37,834 bases of DNA from Welwitschia mirabilis (taxonomy: Eukaryota > Gnetophyta > Gnetopsida > Welwitschiales), in contig JBOZIK010000001.1 of NCBI GenBank assembly GCA_051453625.1, forward strand, positions 189,308,333-189,346,166, in the 5' to 3' direction. Position 1 is the stretch's first letter. Every line of letters begins with the position of its first letter. The notes below the pieces were generated by a model. That model did no database searches. It had not been told where the DNA came from and was given only the letters and a program-made list of their open reading frames with translations. A program made the position numbers and the translations under genes. Shown here piece by piece: positions 20,437 through 31,314 of this stretch.

Positions 20437-23400
20437 ACGTGCTTCAACTTAAATCAAGCATTACAAGTATGAAAGAATACATTTATTACTTGAAATCAGG
20501 AAACCAAATTAAAGAAATTGTAGCACTTTATTTAAATAATAGAACCAAATATACATAAAGTAAAATACTCAAACTAAAGCTCAAAATATCATGCTATCCT
20601 TAGAAGCTATTCCATTCCTAAAGAAAAAACTTAGAACAAAGACATAGCTAGAGCTCCTCTTAATTCCATTGTCAAAATATAGCATGTGATAAGATATTCT
20701 AAAATGAGGATAAAGTTCCTTTTTATATCCCATAAATTATAGTTAGGATTAGGGTTTTGGAATTCTTCATAATGTCAAATAAGTAAACTAATTACCTTAA
20801 TGAACTTCCCAATTTTCATAGGTCCCAGAACATAAGAATGAACCAAAGAAATGCAAGATGACTGGAATCACTATTGAATCCTTCTAGCATTGTTGGATTT
20901 TTGTGGAATCAACTCCCAATCTTTTGGCCCATGTTATAGTGTTGACTCAAAGAAACAAAAAAAATCATCGATAAAGGAAAAATGTTACTTTTTCATGACT
21001 TGAACAGTATAAATCAAGATAAATTGATAAAAACCATGAAATCCATATGTTGATCATGCTAAGTTGGCTGTAAATACTTGAAATAAATAACAATTTTTAC
21101 ATGATGTCAGATAATGCAATCAAAACATTATTGCACTATGAAAAACCTTATCATATACAATAATAACAACAATAAAATATACACTATAAATAGAATGTAA
21201 ACCTATATGTATAATGTTATAATAGAATAGGCAACTATGAGGTGTTACATGGATTTTTAAATAATTAATTTTGACAAGTATAAAAGGTTGAAAAACTAGT
21301 AAATCAACTATAAGAACTAACTTAAACACCACTTTGATGAATAAATCTTAATTCTATCTACATTCTATGTATTAAAGACATTGAAGTTATGTGAAACCCT
21401 CACCTTAACACTATGAAAGGAGAAATCATCTCAAGGATTAGGCATCATTACATTTGATTGAATCCCATATTTCATCATATTTTTTTCCATCATTCATTTT
21501 TTAGATTTGCTATTATTCATGAATCCATTGATGGATTTTGTGATTATGATGAAGGCTTATCATATCATGAGTTTTTAAACGCCCTTTTTATCCTTTCTAA
21601 ACATGAGGAATTTATTACATTTGAGGTAACATCTTATCAAGTGTAAGAACAATGTTGTACTTCTTTACTATATTATACATTTTCATTATTTCTTAATTGA
21701 ATTTCATATATGATTAGATGGTTTTATTTTTCAATTACATAATTGACATATTTACAATTCTTTATAATGTAAGATTACATCTCGATTACTCTTTTGATTG
21801 TTATTATTACATGTTGATTATTTTAATAGCTTTTTAGTATATTTCAATGAAGGTGATTAATGTGCTAAACGATATGACATTTATCATGATTTCCATTTCC
21901 TACAATGTGTTATAATATCATTTGTATTTAAATAATAATGATATTATTTGATATTGCAAATTCTTTTATGAATTTTAATGACATTTAAAGTCTATAATAA
22001 TGATTACTTTCAACACTTAGGAGGATAATAATTCATCCATTTTGTATTATTTTCTTTAAACCATTTTATGTAATATCATTTCATTACTTATGTTGATATA
22101 AACAAATGATAAACTAGTAAGGCTTTGATTTATCTTATAGTCTTCATAAAAAGGGGTAAAAATTAAAAAACCTCTATTGCATTATACTACAGTTCTATTT
22201 AAAACTCCAACTCTCTATTTGATAGTTAAGACATAAATTCATTTTTACAAATAACATTTTATAGAACAAGAGATATCTCAATGTTTTTCTCAAATATCAT
22301 TTGCTAATCCATGTTAGTCTAAGTTCATAATAAATAAATCACATATATTGATTTTTCTTCTTAAGATGCTATGTGATATGTATACCTTTTAGTTATTGTT
22401 TACTTTATTACAACTCTAGAGATTTCCTAGTAGGACTTATTAACAGGGGAGCTATGTATGATGCTTAAAAAAAATTATTTTATAATATAACTACATCTCA
22501 TTATAAGGTTTTCATCTTTTTAAGCATGAAATAAAGTAATCAAAAAATAATTAAAGATAGGATAAACAATGTTTTTACAGGGTAAAGTGGAGTATACTAG
22601 AGTCTACAGGGGTAATTTATAAGAATTATTTGTTTGAAGAAAAATTTATATGAATTGTGAGTAAATAACAAGTATTAGGACTTTAAAATAAAGTAATGTA
22701 AAATATGAACAAAAAAATAATATCAATAGTAGTAGTAGTATTAGTAATGAATAAATATTCATAAATTATTATCAAGTTACATGATTCAAGTTAAGATATG
22801 AAAAATGGAAAATGAGAAGGAATTATTAGAAGATCATCTTATTATTAAATATATCATGAGATGAGGAATTTTCTTAAGACTAAATTTTAAGTTATAAATT
22901 AAATATTTAATTTTAAAGTAATAATAGTTAGCTTAAAGAATTTTAAATTTGGCATCTATTTAACAAGAACATGTTGAAAAAGAAATACAAATGAAATAAT
23001 AAGATCATGGATTAAAAGCTATAACATAAATACAATGACAATGATAAACATGAATTATACTAATAATTTTTAAGAGGTAACTTCAATTTAAGATTTCCCT
23101 TGTAAAAGGATGAGATTAATAGGATTAAATTATAAAATAAAAACCTTTAATTAAAATAATATCAAACTGATCATCAAAGGAAAAGAAACAAAGTCAAAGA
23201 AAACTTTTGGATACAAAATAGTTTTGCACTAGAAAAGGAGTGAAGTCAAGAAAGAAGGTAAGAGGTGTACAAAAGTAAGGCAAGCTCTCATTTTTTAATC
23301 ATGTACTTTTTATTTCTTAAGATCATGTAAGAAAGTGGGTATTTCTTCCTTGTCTTTATTTATCTTTTTCTTTTTCTTTCAAAATTTAGAAAGATGTTAT

Positions 23401-23685
23401 TCTATGTGCAAGTTGGAAATCCACCAGGTTGTGATATCTAATTAGAGTTAGAATTGTAACATGACTAGGATAAGTAGTAATCCACAGTAGCATCTTTTTG
23501 TTAAAAAAAACAAAAAAAAGAAAAGAAAAACCAAGGTATAGACTATACAATCATGTTTTTTTCTTATATCTTCAAAATTTTGTTTTCACTAAGGGTGTGT
23601 CAAGGATGAGGGCAAGATTGCTAGAAAATTATTTACAAGTAATATGATTCCTCTCTACTATGAGTTAATATATGTAAACCTTCTT
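20437..23685. other. Gene-free AT-rich DNA
   Basis: No convincing gene was found. At about 20720-20735 the minus strand has GGGATATAAAAAGG, a TATA-like box, with AATAAAGTGC some 190 bp further along the minus strand (about 20530). Together they could be a decayed LTR cut by the Athila/Tat-like insertion, but no partner was found. The 62-codon frame at 21458-21646 has no recognisable domain. A short (TAG)4 run lies near 22727-22740. Confidence 0.4.
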
Positions 23686-23785
23686 NNNNNNNNNNNNNNN
23701 NNNNNNNNNNNNNNNNNNNNNNNNNNNNNNNNNNNNNNNNNNNNNNNNNNNNNNNNNNNNNNNNNNNNNNNNNNNNNNNNNNNNN
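23686..23785. other. Assembly gap of exactly 100 N with duplicated flanks
   Basis: TATGTAAACCTTCTT occurs at 23671-23685 and again at 23786-23800, directly on either side of the gap. This suggests overlapping contig ends that were not merged. Confidence 0.92.
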
Positions 23786-25509
23786 TATGTAAACCTTCTT
23801 AACTAATAAGAGTCTTTGTTGTGCCAACATATTCAAAAATCCAATAATTAGTCTAATTTTATCTTTCTTTGACTTACTTTCTACTTTTTGAATTATTGAA
23901 TAATATCATAATAACTATACCACGTTTTCATGTTTATTACTAGATATATCACCTCCTATCAATTAATTCTTTCATTTAACTTTTTATTTTCAAAAGTTAG
24001 TTTCACTCACCATTGGTTATACTCCCTTTTCATGCTTTATATTTTCTTATGAAAAATTTACACTATTGAATTACTTATTTCTCATGTTCTAGATGATTCA
24101 TGAAGCTTAATGGTTTCATCAGTAATTTTTACGTAATGTTTTAACATTCTCCACTCTTTGTGTTAAATGAGCACATGAATTAAAATTTATGAGTAAAAGT
24201 TAGGATATAAAAATTAAACTAGAATGCTATAAATTTTGTTAGTCCCATTTATAAACTTGATAACTTTAAGTTCATAGAACTTTATGAAAATAATTTTATA
24301 GCTAGTGGCTTTTAAGCTCAACTCAAGCATTCCAAATAAAGTTGTAATTGATAGTTATAAGATTTTAGAATTAGAGTATCTAGTTTTATGTAATTAAAAA
24401 AAGGTATATTTATTAAGCTATAGAGAATATAACCAACCTTTTTAATGATTTTTGTTTTCATAGTATGATTTCAATCCAGTTAAATAAGTATTATCTTTTT
24501 AAAATGTTGAATGGTAGTTCTATGTATTTTCTAGAATTTTTTACATGGAATTAACATTAAAAAAAGTTTACTCTTTAGGTTGGTATTAGAGGATATCAAG
24601 TTAGCCAACAAGATTGCATGGTTTAAAGGTGGAAGAAATTTAAGGGCGATCAAAATTAATATATCACATTGCTTTAAACAAAATATTCATATTTTTAAGA
24701 TTAGATTATGTTATAAATTAATCAAATAGGAATAATGTGAGAAAAACTAACTTATTTAAAATGAATAGTTAGATTTGTACATAATGGAGGTTTATATGAT
24801 ACAGAGATCAGACCAGAGATCAAATCGTAGAAAATGAGAAAAATTACAAAAACACCAAAGACTATTAACCAAGAAGGAATTCCCACATTAAAAGGAATTC
24901 CTGCATTAACATTAAATGTAGCATTTAGTAGTCCTTTTTTTGTTTTCAAAAAAAGTTGAATTTTTTATTTCTACTTTGATATCTTTCGCGCTAATTCTGA
25001 TTAATAATTGAATAACAATATTCTTTCTATAACCTATAATTGAATTCTATAAATCAAATAATCCATTGTTAACCTTGTTATGTAATATTATAAAATTGAT
25101 TAATTGTCAAAATCTATATTCCATATGATACCATGTGGTAAGCATGTCATATCTTATAATGTACCTACCTTGGGATCCATATCCTTTACGAGATCATGCA
25201 ATAATCATGCAATTCCAAACATTAATTTGATATTAACCTTAAAAAAATCTAAAACACATAATAAGATTACGAATCATGTGACAAAGCTATAGAGGCAGTA
25301 TTGCTAGACATAAATCTTATGATAAGGCAAGACATCTAACCATGTAGCATATTCTACCTACCTTGGTATCTTGTAGTAATATTAAGCCCAATCAATATGC
25401 ATAGAACCATATTTTATACTAGCTTACTAAATATGCAAAACACTATGATACTTGTGATACCTTATGAACCTATAATACCTATAGTACACTACCAAATGAT
25501 AATAACCAA

Positions 25510-25765
25510 CACATAATCCTGCAATTTGGTAATCTCTTTATGATACAGTATGGTACCACACTTATTTCTATGCTACATGAGTTAGTAACATAGCTATTAC
25601 TCTCATTACTATGATCAATAAAATCATAACAACTCATACATAATCCCATGATAAGATAACCTTCTTATAATATAATATGGTACTACTCTTATTGGCACAA
25701 TATCTGAGTTACTAATAAAGCTACAACTAAGCTTATATGACAATATGACACCATTCTCATATAGG
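25510..25765. repeat. Diverged tandem repeat, about 127-bp unit
   Basis: The unit starting ACATAATCC at 25511 recurs at 25638. Shared blocks follow in order: TTATRATAY, AATATGGTACYAC, CTTATT, TGAGTTA, AAAGCTA/ATAGCTA. Similar wording (ACCATGT...TACCTACCTTGG) occurs earlier at about 25130 and 25340, so a longer, older array is possible. Confidence 0.5.
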
Positions 25766-26481
25766 TATGATACTACCATAACTATTGTTTAAATTTTAAT
25801 GCCTACATAAGGTTGCAAACCAATAATACTATCACTAAGTTATGTATTAAAAATTTTCATTATTATACTAAGACGCATGTTTAAATTTGATGGTATTGTC
25901 TTCCTGGAGACATCCTAGTGATATAATAGTGATCCTGTGATTTTGTGATTGTGAGTTTGATTTCTCAAAAATGTTTTTCAACAAACATAACTGTAAGAAT
26001 TTGGAAGAATCATAACTTTTAATGCAAAACTTCAATTTCAATCTTGTAAAAACAAATAACTTTGCTTTCAGAAGGATTTTTTTTTAACAAGTTATATGAT
26101 AAGTTTCGATACATTTGTGATTATTATTAGTAGTAGTTTATGATTTTGCCATATGAAAAATAAAGAATACTATGTACATAATTATTTAAGATCAATATTC
26201 CTACTCTGTTATTTTGGCATGTTATATATCTTTGTAAAGCATAATATAATTAAAATCTAATACGTGAAAACATTGTAATTTAGAGATATTTTAGTTTTAA
26301 ACTATTTGATTAATTATGTATTAATACCTTATGTTAATTATAATATCCCTATATACATACTTAAAAGCTAAGATTTTTTTTAAATCAATGTTACATGATT
26401 CCAAGCAAATGAAAAAAGTCCTACAACTTTCTAATATGTAAAACCCTTTTTAGGTAACATGGTAATCATTAGCCAAAATTC

Positions 26482-26605
26482 TTCATCATAATGTAGCTCC
26501 AATTATTTCCTAAGGACTTGAAGAAAAATAAATATTATAATAAAAAGAAAGTTAAGTTAGAAATTGTTCATCATAATGTAGCTCCAATTATTTCTTATAA
26601 AAAAA
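26482..26605. repeat. Short direct repeat, 28 bp, 95 bp apart
   Basis: The same 28 bases, beginning TTCATCATAATGTAGCTCC and ending AATTATTTC, occur at 26482-26509 and 26577-26604. Their identity stands out against the heavy decay elsewhere and suggests a younger local duplication. Confidence 0.85.
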
Positions 26606-27487
26606 TTTCAAGCTTTAATTCTTGGGTATAACAACTTATAGCCAATAGTAAGCAATCACATATTTAAAGGAGAATAGATGAATCATTTGTTCTTGAATCT
26701 TTAAAAGAAACCTTTACAACTCCATATAATAATGTGCTCAAGAGATTGAATGATGAATCCTATTATATAAGATTTTCTAAGGGGAAATAATCCTCTTTTA
26801 GATGTATTCTAGAGACTAGAGCCTAGACTTCTTTGTTTTATTGAATAGACATCTTATGTATCTTTTTAGTCATCACACAAAAAAGTATCAAAGATAGAAA
26901 TTACTAGTTTATGGTAACCTTACATGAAAACACTCAGCATAATCAAAGGGAGGTTAATCTTTATATTGGTTATGTCATAAAGTGTCAAGATTTTTTATTG
27001 GATTACAATAAGTTTCTTTAGACTCTGGATGATATCATAAGATTCCTTAGTGAATTGTATCTCTAGATTTCTAAAATAAGAACCATTGTGCTACTAATTT
27101 AAAAAAAATTGTCACCTACTATATAGAAAGAGGGAAAAAAATGCATGATAACTTTGAAAGAGATCTAAATGTAAGCATGTAAATTATAAATAATTAGCAT
27201 TTTGTGCCTAACCGACATGCCATGCCTTATTGGCAATAATTAGGTAGTTTTAAAACAAACCAAACTTTAAGGGTTTGGGTAATGCATTTATTCATATTTA
27301 TAATTCTTAGAGCATTCAAAGCTCAATTATTAATAGAAGAGAAAATTTTAACCCATTCATTTTCTATTTGAAAAGTAAAATCAGCACCATAGATGACATA
27401 AACCATAGTGTTAATTTTTTAATATTAATCTTTACAAAATATACATAAACTATAGGTAACAAGACAAACGCCACATCCTCAAACTAC

Positions 27488-27553
27488 AGTACGCTTCGTT
27501 TAATCAACCCCGTGGAAAGAAGTACGCTTCGTATAAGCAACCTCGTCGAACGT
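27488..27553. repeat. 33-bp tandem duplication at the edge of the gene island
   Basis: AGTACGCTTCGTTTAATCAA at 27488 and AGTACGCTTCGTATAAGCAA at 27521 start two adjacent 33-bp units, both continuing CCYCGT. They contain several CpG and mark the change from AT-rich repeat DNA to the CpG-rich promoter region. Confidence 0.8.
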
Positions 27554-28236
27554 TTAGCGTGTGAACGGTAACCCAACACAAATTTGAAGCCCCCATTAAT
27601 CTTGGACAAACGCGCCCTCGATCGAATATTTCGCGACCATCAGACTTGACCCGTTGAATTGACGGGAAGTGACGGCCACAGGTATCGCGAAGGACGCCGA
27701 AATCACGGTGTTGAAAGCAGCGCCACTGATTTCTCAGTACGGACGAACGCCGACGGAATCGCCGGGAGAGGCGTCCACAGGCATCTCTGCGGAAGCCGCC
27801 GCCCCGGGCTTTGTGGGGTGCCTTGACAAGTGCTGGACAACGACACCCGTCGAACTCAGAAACAATTAAATAAGAAAAGCGACTGACGATTGACTGGCCC
27901 AAGGAAAAGAGCCGCGCGCCGATGCGAGACAGCGCCCTTTTGCTAACTGGCAACTCACGCACAGCGACCCCGGCGTCTACCTGTCGTATCCACGTTAACA
28001 AATCTTCTCATTTCTGCGTATGTCGGCGCTTTACATTCCACTCTTGTCACTGTCACCGTCACGGAGTCACGGGCATCCCCCCTTCCCGTTTCCTACCATC
28101 CAAATCCCAGAGTTCCCAACTCCCCAAATACCCCCACTTCTTATTAATAAAATTGAGTAACCAATTGGATTCCGGACGGCCATCCGCTATATAACGGCGC
28201 GCACGGCTCCGTGAGTGCAACGCAGTGCAGTGCAGA
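27554..28236 (+). promoter_or_regulatory. CpG-rich upstream region and promoter of the lipid-transfer protein gene
   Basis: Many CpG survive here, unlike in the flanks, consistent with an unmethylated gene promoter. Close to the gene are a CCAAT motif at 28161-28165, a TATATAA box at 28188-28194 and a pyrimidine-rich stretch at about 28077-28140. Open frames on both strands in this region (for example 27504-28001 minus) are Arg-rich, match no family I know and most likely reflect GC-rich sequence. Confidence 0.6.
28188..28194 (+). promoter_or_regulatory. TATA box of the lipid-transfer protein gene
   Basis: TATATAA lies 43 bp before the start codon at 28237. Transcription would then start close to the ATG and give a very short 5' untranslated region of roughly 10-20 bases. 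Confidence 0.65.
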
Positions 28237-28660
28237 ATGGCGAGGCAGAGAATCGGTGGCGTAGCGACGGTGGCAGTGATGTTGATGCTGTGGGCAGCAT
28301 CGGCGTGGACGGTGGCGATGGCAGCCACCTGCGACGATCAGATGAATCAGCTGGTGAACAACTGCGGGGCGCTAATCTCCGGAGGGAAGCCGTCGGCGGC
28401 GTGCTGCGGGGTCATTCGAGCGGCCGATTTCAAGTGCGTTTGCTCTAAACTCACTCCGGAAGTTGCTCGTCTCATCAATGTGCAGCAGCTTGCCCAGGAC
28501 GTTCAGCAGTGCGGACGATCGATCCCGCATCACACTCGCTGTGGCAGTCTGTTCCCTTTCCCTGTTACATTATTGCCTCCCTTTCGCTCTCTTTCCTGCT
28601 GGTTTGCAGGTCTCTAGTCTTACTTTCTTTTGTGTGTTTGCAGGTGTGACGATACCCTGA
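28237..28660 (+). CDS. Secreted non-specific lipid-transfer protein, DIR1-like/type IV, two exons
   Basis: Proposed coding exons are 28237-28546 and 28644-28660, giving 108 residues. The start is the ATG at 28237 (AGAATGGCG, good plant context); the GTG 12 bases upstream in frame is not a likely start. Residues 1-29 form a signal peptide: basic MARQR, a hydrophobic run and a cut near AMA-ATC. The mature part of about 79 residues has the eight-cysteine motif: C32, C43, C56-C57, C67, C69, C92, C102, with spacing 10-12-CC-9-CxC-22-9. This fits the type IV/D (DIR1-like) class of the prolamin superfamily. The family has a four-helix fold with four disulfides and an internal lipid-binding cavity, and acts in the apoplast. 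The spliced tail CGSVTIP matches the CGSxxxP ending I recall for related small plant LTPs. Ligand and role (defence, cuticle, signalling) cannot be told. Sequence is intact and CpG-rich. Confidence 0.88.
28547..28643 (+). other. Predicted phase-1 intron with two possible acceptors
   Basis: The donor CA/GTCTGT lies just after the Gly that follows the eighth Cys. A short intron near the 3' end of the coding region is common in LTP genes. It is pyrimidine-rich. Two similar acceptors, GGTTTGCAG ending at 28609 and TGTTTGCAG ending at 28643, are in reach. The second gives the tail SVTIP and is preferred; the first gives only SL and a stop. Without splicing, the frame runs on for 15 residues beyond the donor and more, to a stop at 28617. 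The donor is not a strong consensus, so transcript data are needed to settle it. Confidence 0.7.
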
Positions 28661-29005
28661 AAGGGAAGTACGATTCCTAAAAGTACATAAATAAGCGCGG
28701 AGATCAATTTCTTCTGCGGGTTTTCGCTGTCGATCTCGCTCGCGAGGTGATCTGAAAAATGATAGGGAGGGTTTCTGGTTTTCAGATTTGGGTTCGTAAA
28801 TGAAAAGAGTTTGTGTGCCGTGCTCTGCGTCTCATGTAACACGGCGGTCTTAATAGTCTAAATAGGGAATAGAAGATTTGCGTAGGTCTTCCGTCGCAAC
28901 GAGCGACCTGTGAAGAATATTTTCCATGACCGTCCTTTAATAATCTGAGACAGAGTTATTGTAGCCCGTACTGCTCTTGTTACTGTCCTTGCATTAAATC
29001 CCCTT
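28661..29005 (+). other. Probable 3' untranslated and downstream region of the LTP gene
   Basis: CpG-containing sequence continues to about 28940. Possible poly(A) signal variants are AAATAA near 28687 and TTAATAAT near 28936. The end of the transcript cannot be fixed. Confidence 0.4.
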
Positions 29006-30006
29006 TGTGTTTCATCGTCTTTCTCTATTTAGTAAGCAATGTTAATCAGATACTTGATAAGCAATGTTTATTCTTAATCAGCATACTTATGCAGCATAAA
29101 AGCACGAAAGGTGGACGACGTATCAAGACGTTATAGACTTAGTAGGGCTCGTGTTGCTAAGGATATGAATGAAGATGTGGGGGCTTGGAACGCCACTTAA
29201 TAAACAAAGGTGTGGGAACGTATGGACAATAATGAAGAGAGGGCATTGGAGGAAACCATGTAAGACTTGAGGACAAATGTGAAGTACAGGACACAAGGAA
29301 AAGTCAAGGGGGTGGGGGATGAAGGAGACACTCAAAATGATAATAACACATCGAGGATGCATGTCCCATTGGGAGGGTGGACACAAACATATGAAGCTAG
29401 TGGAACCCATCACCGCGTAAACATAGATGTACTATAAATGTAACATTATATAGATTTCATATAACATTAAGTTGTGAAGACCAATGTTAGGAGGGTAACT
29501 AGATGTAGTATTATGACTTGGAAAAACTTCATGCCTCTTTAGGTGTGAGGATAAACACAAGGAAATTGGTATAAAGTTTTGATAATATTAATTATAAAGA
29601 TTTCAAACAATTTTGGACTATGAAGAAAAATTTTGGCACTTGAAAGAATTAGAATATTAAAAATATAATTTAGCAATCAGGACAATTAGTACTTGTAAGA
29701 TAGTCATAATCATATTGACACAATAAAACTTAACTTATTATAATATTCACACTAGAATAAATTGACAAATTATGGGGACGAACATAGGACAATAATAGGA
29801 TAGTGTAATAGTGTAAGCTATTAGTTAAAAAATAACACATTATGTTTGTTGTTATTACAAAATAAGCTATTGAGATCACAATTGCTAATAAATTCATGTA
29901 AAAAACTCCATAAGAAAGTTTCATGTCAAATCTTTGTTACGAGGATAATGTTAGTCACTTTTCCTACTTTTCCTATGATGCTAGTTACTGGGAAAACTTT
30001 ATGCTG
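29006..30006. other. Intergenic DNA, nothing recognised
   Basis: Part of this stretch (about 29100-29420) is less AT-rich, with purine-rich wording on the plus strand such as GGGGGTGGGGGATG near 29309, but no gene or known element is visible. The 96-codon minus frame at 29123-29413 has no recognised domain. Confidence 0.4.
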
Positions 30007-30445
30007 TATCACACTATGGTCTTTGATATGCTTGGCTAGATGAAAACACATCAATGGTCTTTATTGACTAAGAGATAGCCATCAAATGTCTAGGTCTTGT
30101 CTATGATTCATACTAAAGAGTACCACACCATGGTCTTTGATTTACTTCGTTAGATGAAAAACCCATGAGTGATCTTTATTGACTATAAGAGCTAGCCATC
30201 AAATGTTTCGTCTTGTCCATAATTCCTACTTGAGAGCTAGTCATCAAATATCAAATCTTGTCTATGATTCATACTTAAGATGTTAAAACTCATACACAAT
30301 GTATTTTGAATACATGTTCATAATTAATAGAGTTATTAGATGTTAGTCTTGTCTATGATTCATACTTTTAAGATGTTGATGCTCAAAAGCTAGCCACTAA
30401 ATGTCAGTCTTTGCTATGATTTAGACTTTGAGACATTGAAGCTCA
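30007..30445. repeat. Diverged tandem repeat: 114-bp units and 45-bp partial units
   Basis: The unit TATCACACTATGGTCTTTGA at 30007 recurs at 30121 as TACCACACCATGGTCTTTGA. Both contain TTTATTGACTA, AGCCATCAAATGT and TCTTGTCYATRATTC. The last part repeats alone at 30236, about 30337 and about 30387, with AAGATGTT and GCTCA/ACTCAT added. The pattern is a head-to-tail array with loss of the first half in later copies. No coding sequence is seen. Confidence 0.8.
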
Positions 30446-30729
30446 TATAAAGTGCACTTTAAATATGTGGGTAGAACTACATACGATCTGACAATAGGTC
30501 TCAAACCCAAGATATTGAAACTCGTCATTCATAGAGATGGGTCAATACCAACTACGATATATGTGATATGTTTGGGGCTCAAAAACAAATAGTTGAAATG
30601 ATTAAAGTAATACCTTTAAGTAATAAAAGGTATAAACTAGTGTAATGATCAATTGCAATTGTTATTTAAGTTTCTAATAAATCAAATGAACAATTAAAGT
30701 AAACAATTGGAGATAATCAAACACTCATT

Positions 30730-31130
30730 TGTAATGCCCAAAATCTAGGATGTCATATTTTTACATGTATGCATATGTGCATGGTTTCTAGTTGCCAACC
30801 ACATTGGCGAGGCAAGGTTGCTACAGTAGGGTAACCAACATGAGTCAGCGAGTTTAAGGCCTTTACCCCCTTTGTAGATCACCCAAAAGAGGAAACTCAC
30901 TTAGGGTGTGCCCTCTAGTACAAAGCCAACAATGTGCAAACCAGTCCCAATGCCACCTTTACGTAAGTTCACATAATGGTGGGGAACCACATTGTTTCAC
31001 ACTATATAACACGAGGTTGGTCCACAAAAATCTAGCACATGCACCGATCCATTTTTAAATAGCCTATTGACCCTCAGTAACGAGCTCTGTCTAAGATGTG
31101 ATGATTCAACATAAGATATTAGATTTTTCA
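30730..31130 (+). mobile_element. LTR-like fragment (possible solo LTR)
   Basis: It begins TGTAATGCCC, a transition-decayed form of the TGTAACGCCC start common in plant Ty3 LTRs. An ACTATATAAC TATA box lies at about 31000-31010. A possible end is TTTTTCA at 31130. Flanks TCATT (30725-30729) and TCTTT (31131-31135) differ by one base. No internal region or partner was found, so this is tentative. Confidence 0.35.
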
Positions 31131-31287
31131 TCTTTCAAAAGCAGTTATATATTCTTTTTGAATTTCATTAGAGAATATTAAGCCTTATAGGTGTGAACAT
31201 TTTATTATAAATGTTATGTGTTATAATTATTAGCTCAATAAAATATTAACCAATTATTTAAAATTTTTTGTGCATTTATATTATGTA

Positions 31288-31311
31288 GATGATGATGATG
31301 ATGATGATGAT
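31288..31311. repeat. (GAT)8 microsatellite
   Basis: Eight perfect GAT copies immediately before the LINE RT relic. In the LINE reading frame they code for a run of Asp that does not belong to the RT domain. Confidence 0.95.
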
Positions 31312-31314
31312 AAT

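Larger units (their letters stand above)
23786..27487. other. Gene-free AT-rich DNA with minor repeats
   Basis: No gene was found. It contains the diverged repeats listed separately (25510-25765, 26482-26605) and a small duplicated GGAATTCC-CATTAA block at about 24877-24912. The change to CpG-containing DNA is abrupt near 27465. Confidence 0.5.

Noticed and set aside
21458-21646. 62-codon plus-strand frame containing DYDEGLSYHEF
   Set aside because: It looks slightly EF-hand-like, but the loop is not a proper one and there is no CpG-rich or exon context.
24580-24591. TTGGTATTAGAG, a near match to the tRNA-Met primer-binding site
   Set aside because: No LTR end (CA) directly before it, and no gag or LTR partner nearby. 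One short match in AT-rich DNA is not enough.
27504-28001. 165-codon open frame on the minus strand upstream of the LTP gene
   Set aside because: Arg-rich and without recognisable domain. It lies in a GC-rich promoter where long chance frames are common and is opposed by open frames on the plus strand.
28225-28617. LTP reading frame taken as one exon from GTG at 28225 to 28617
   Set aside because: GTG is not a likely plant start, and the tail after the eighth Cys (SLFPFPVTLLPP...) is pyrimidine-tract translation. Splicing to 28644 gives a family-like end.
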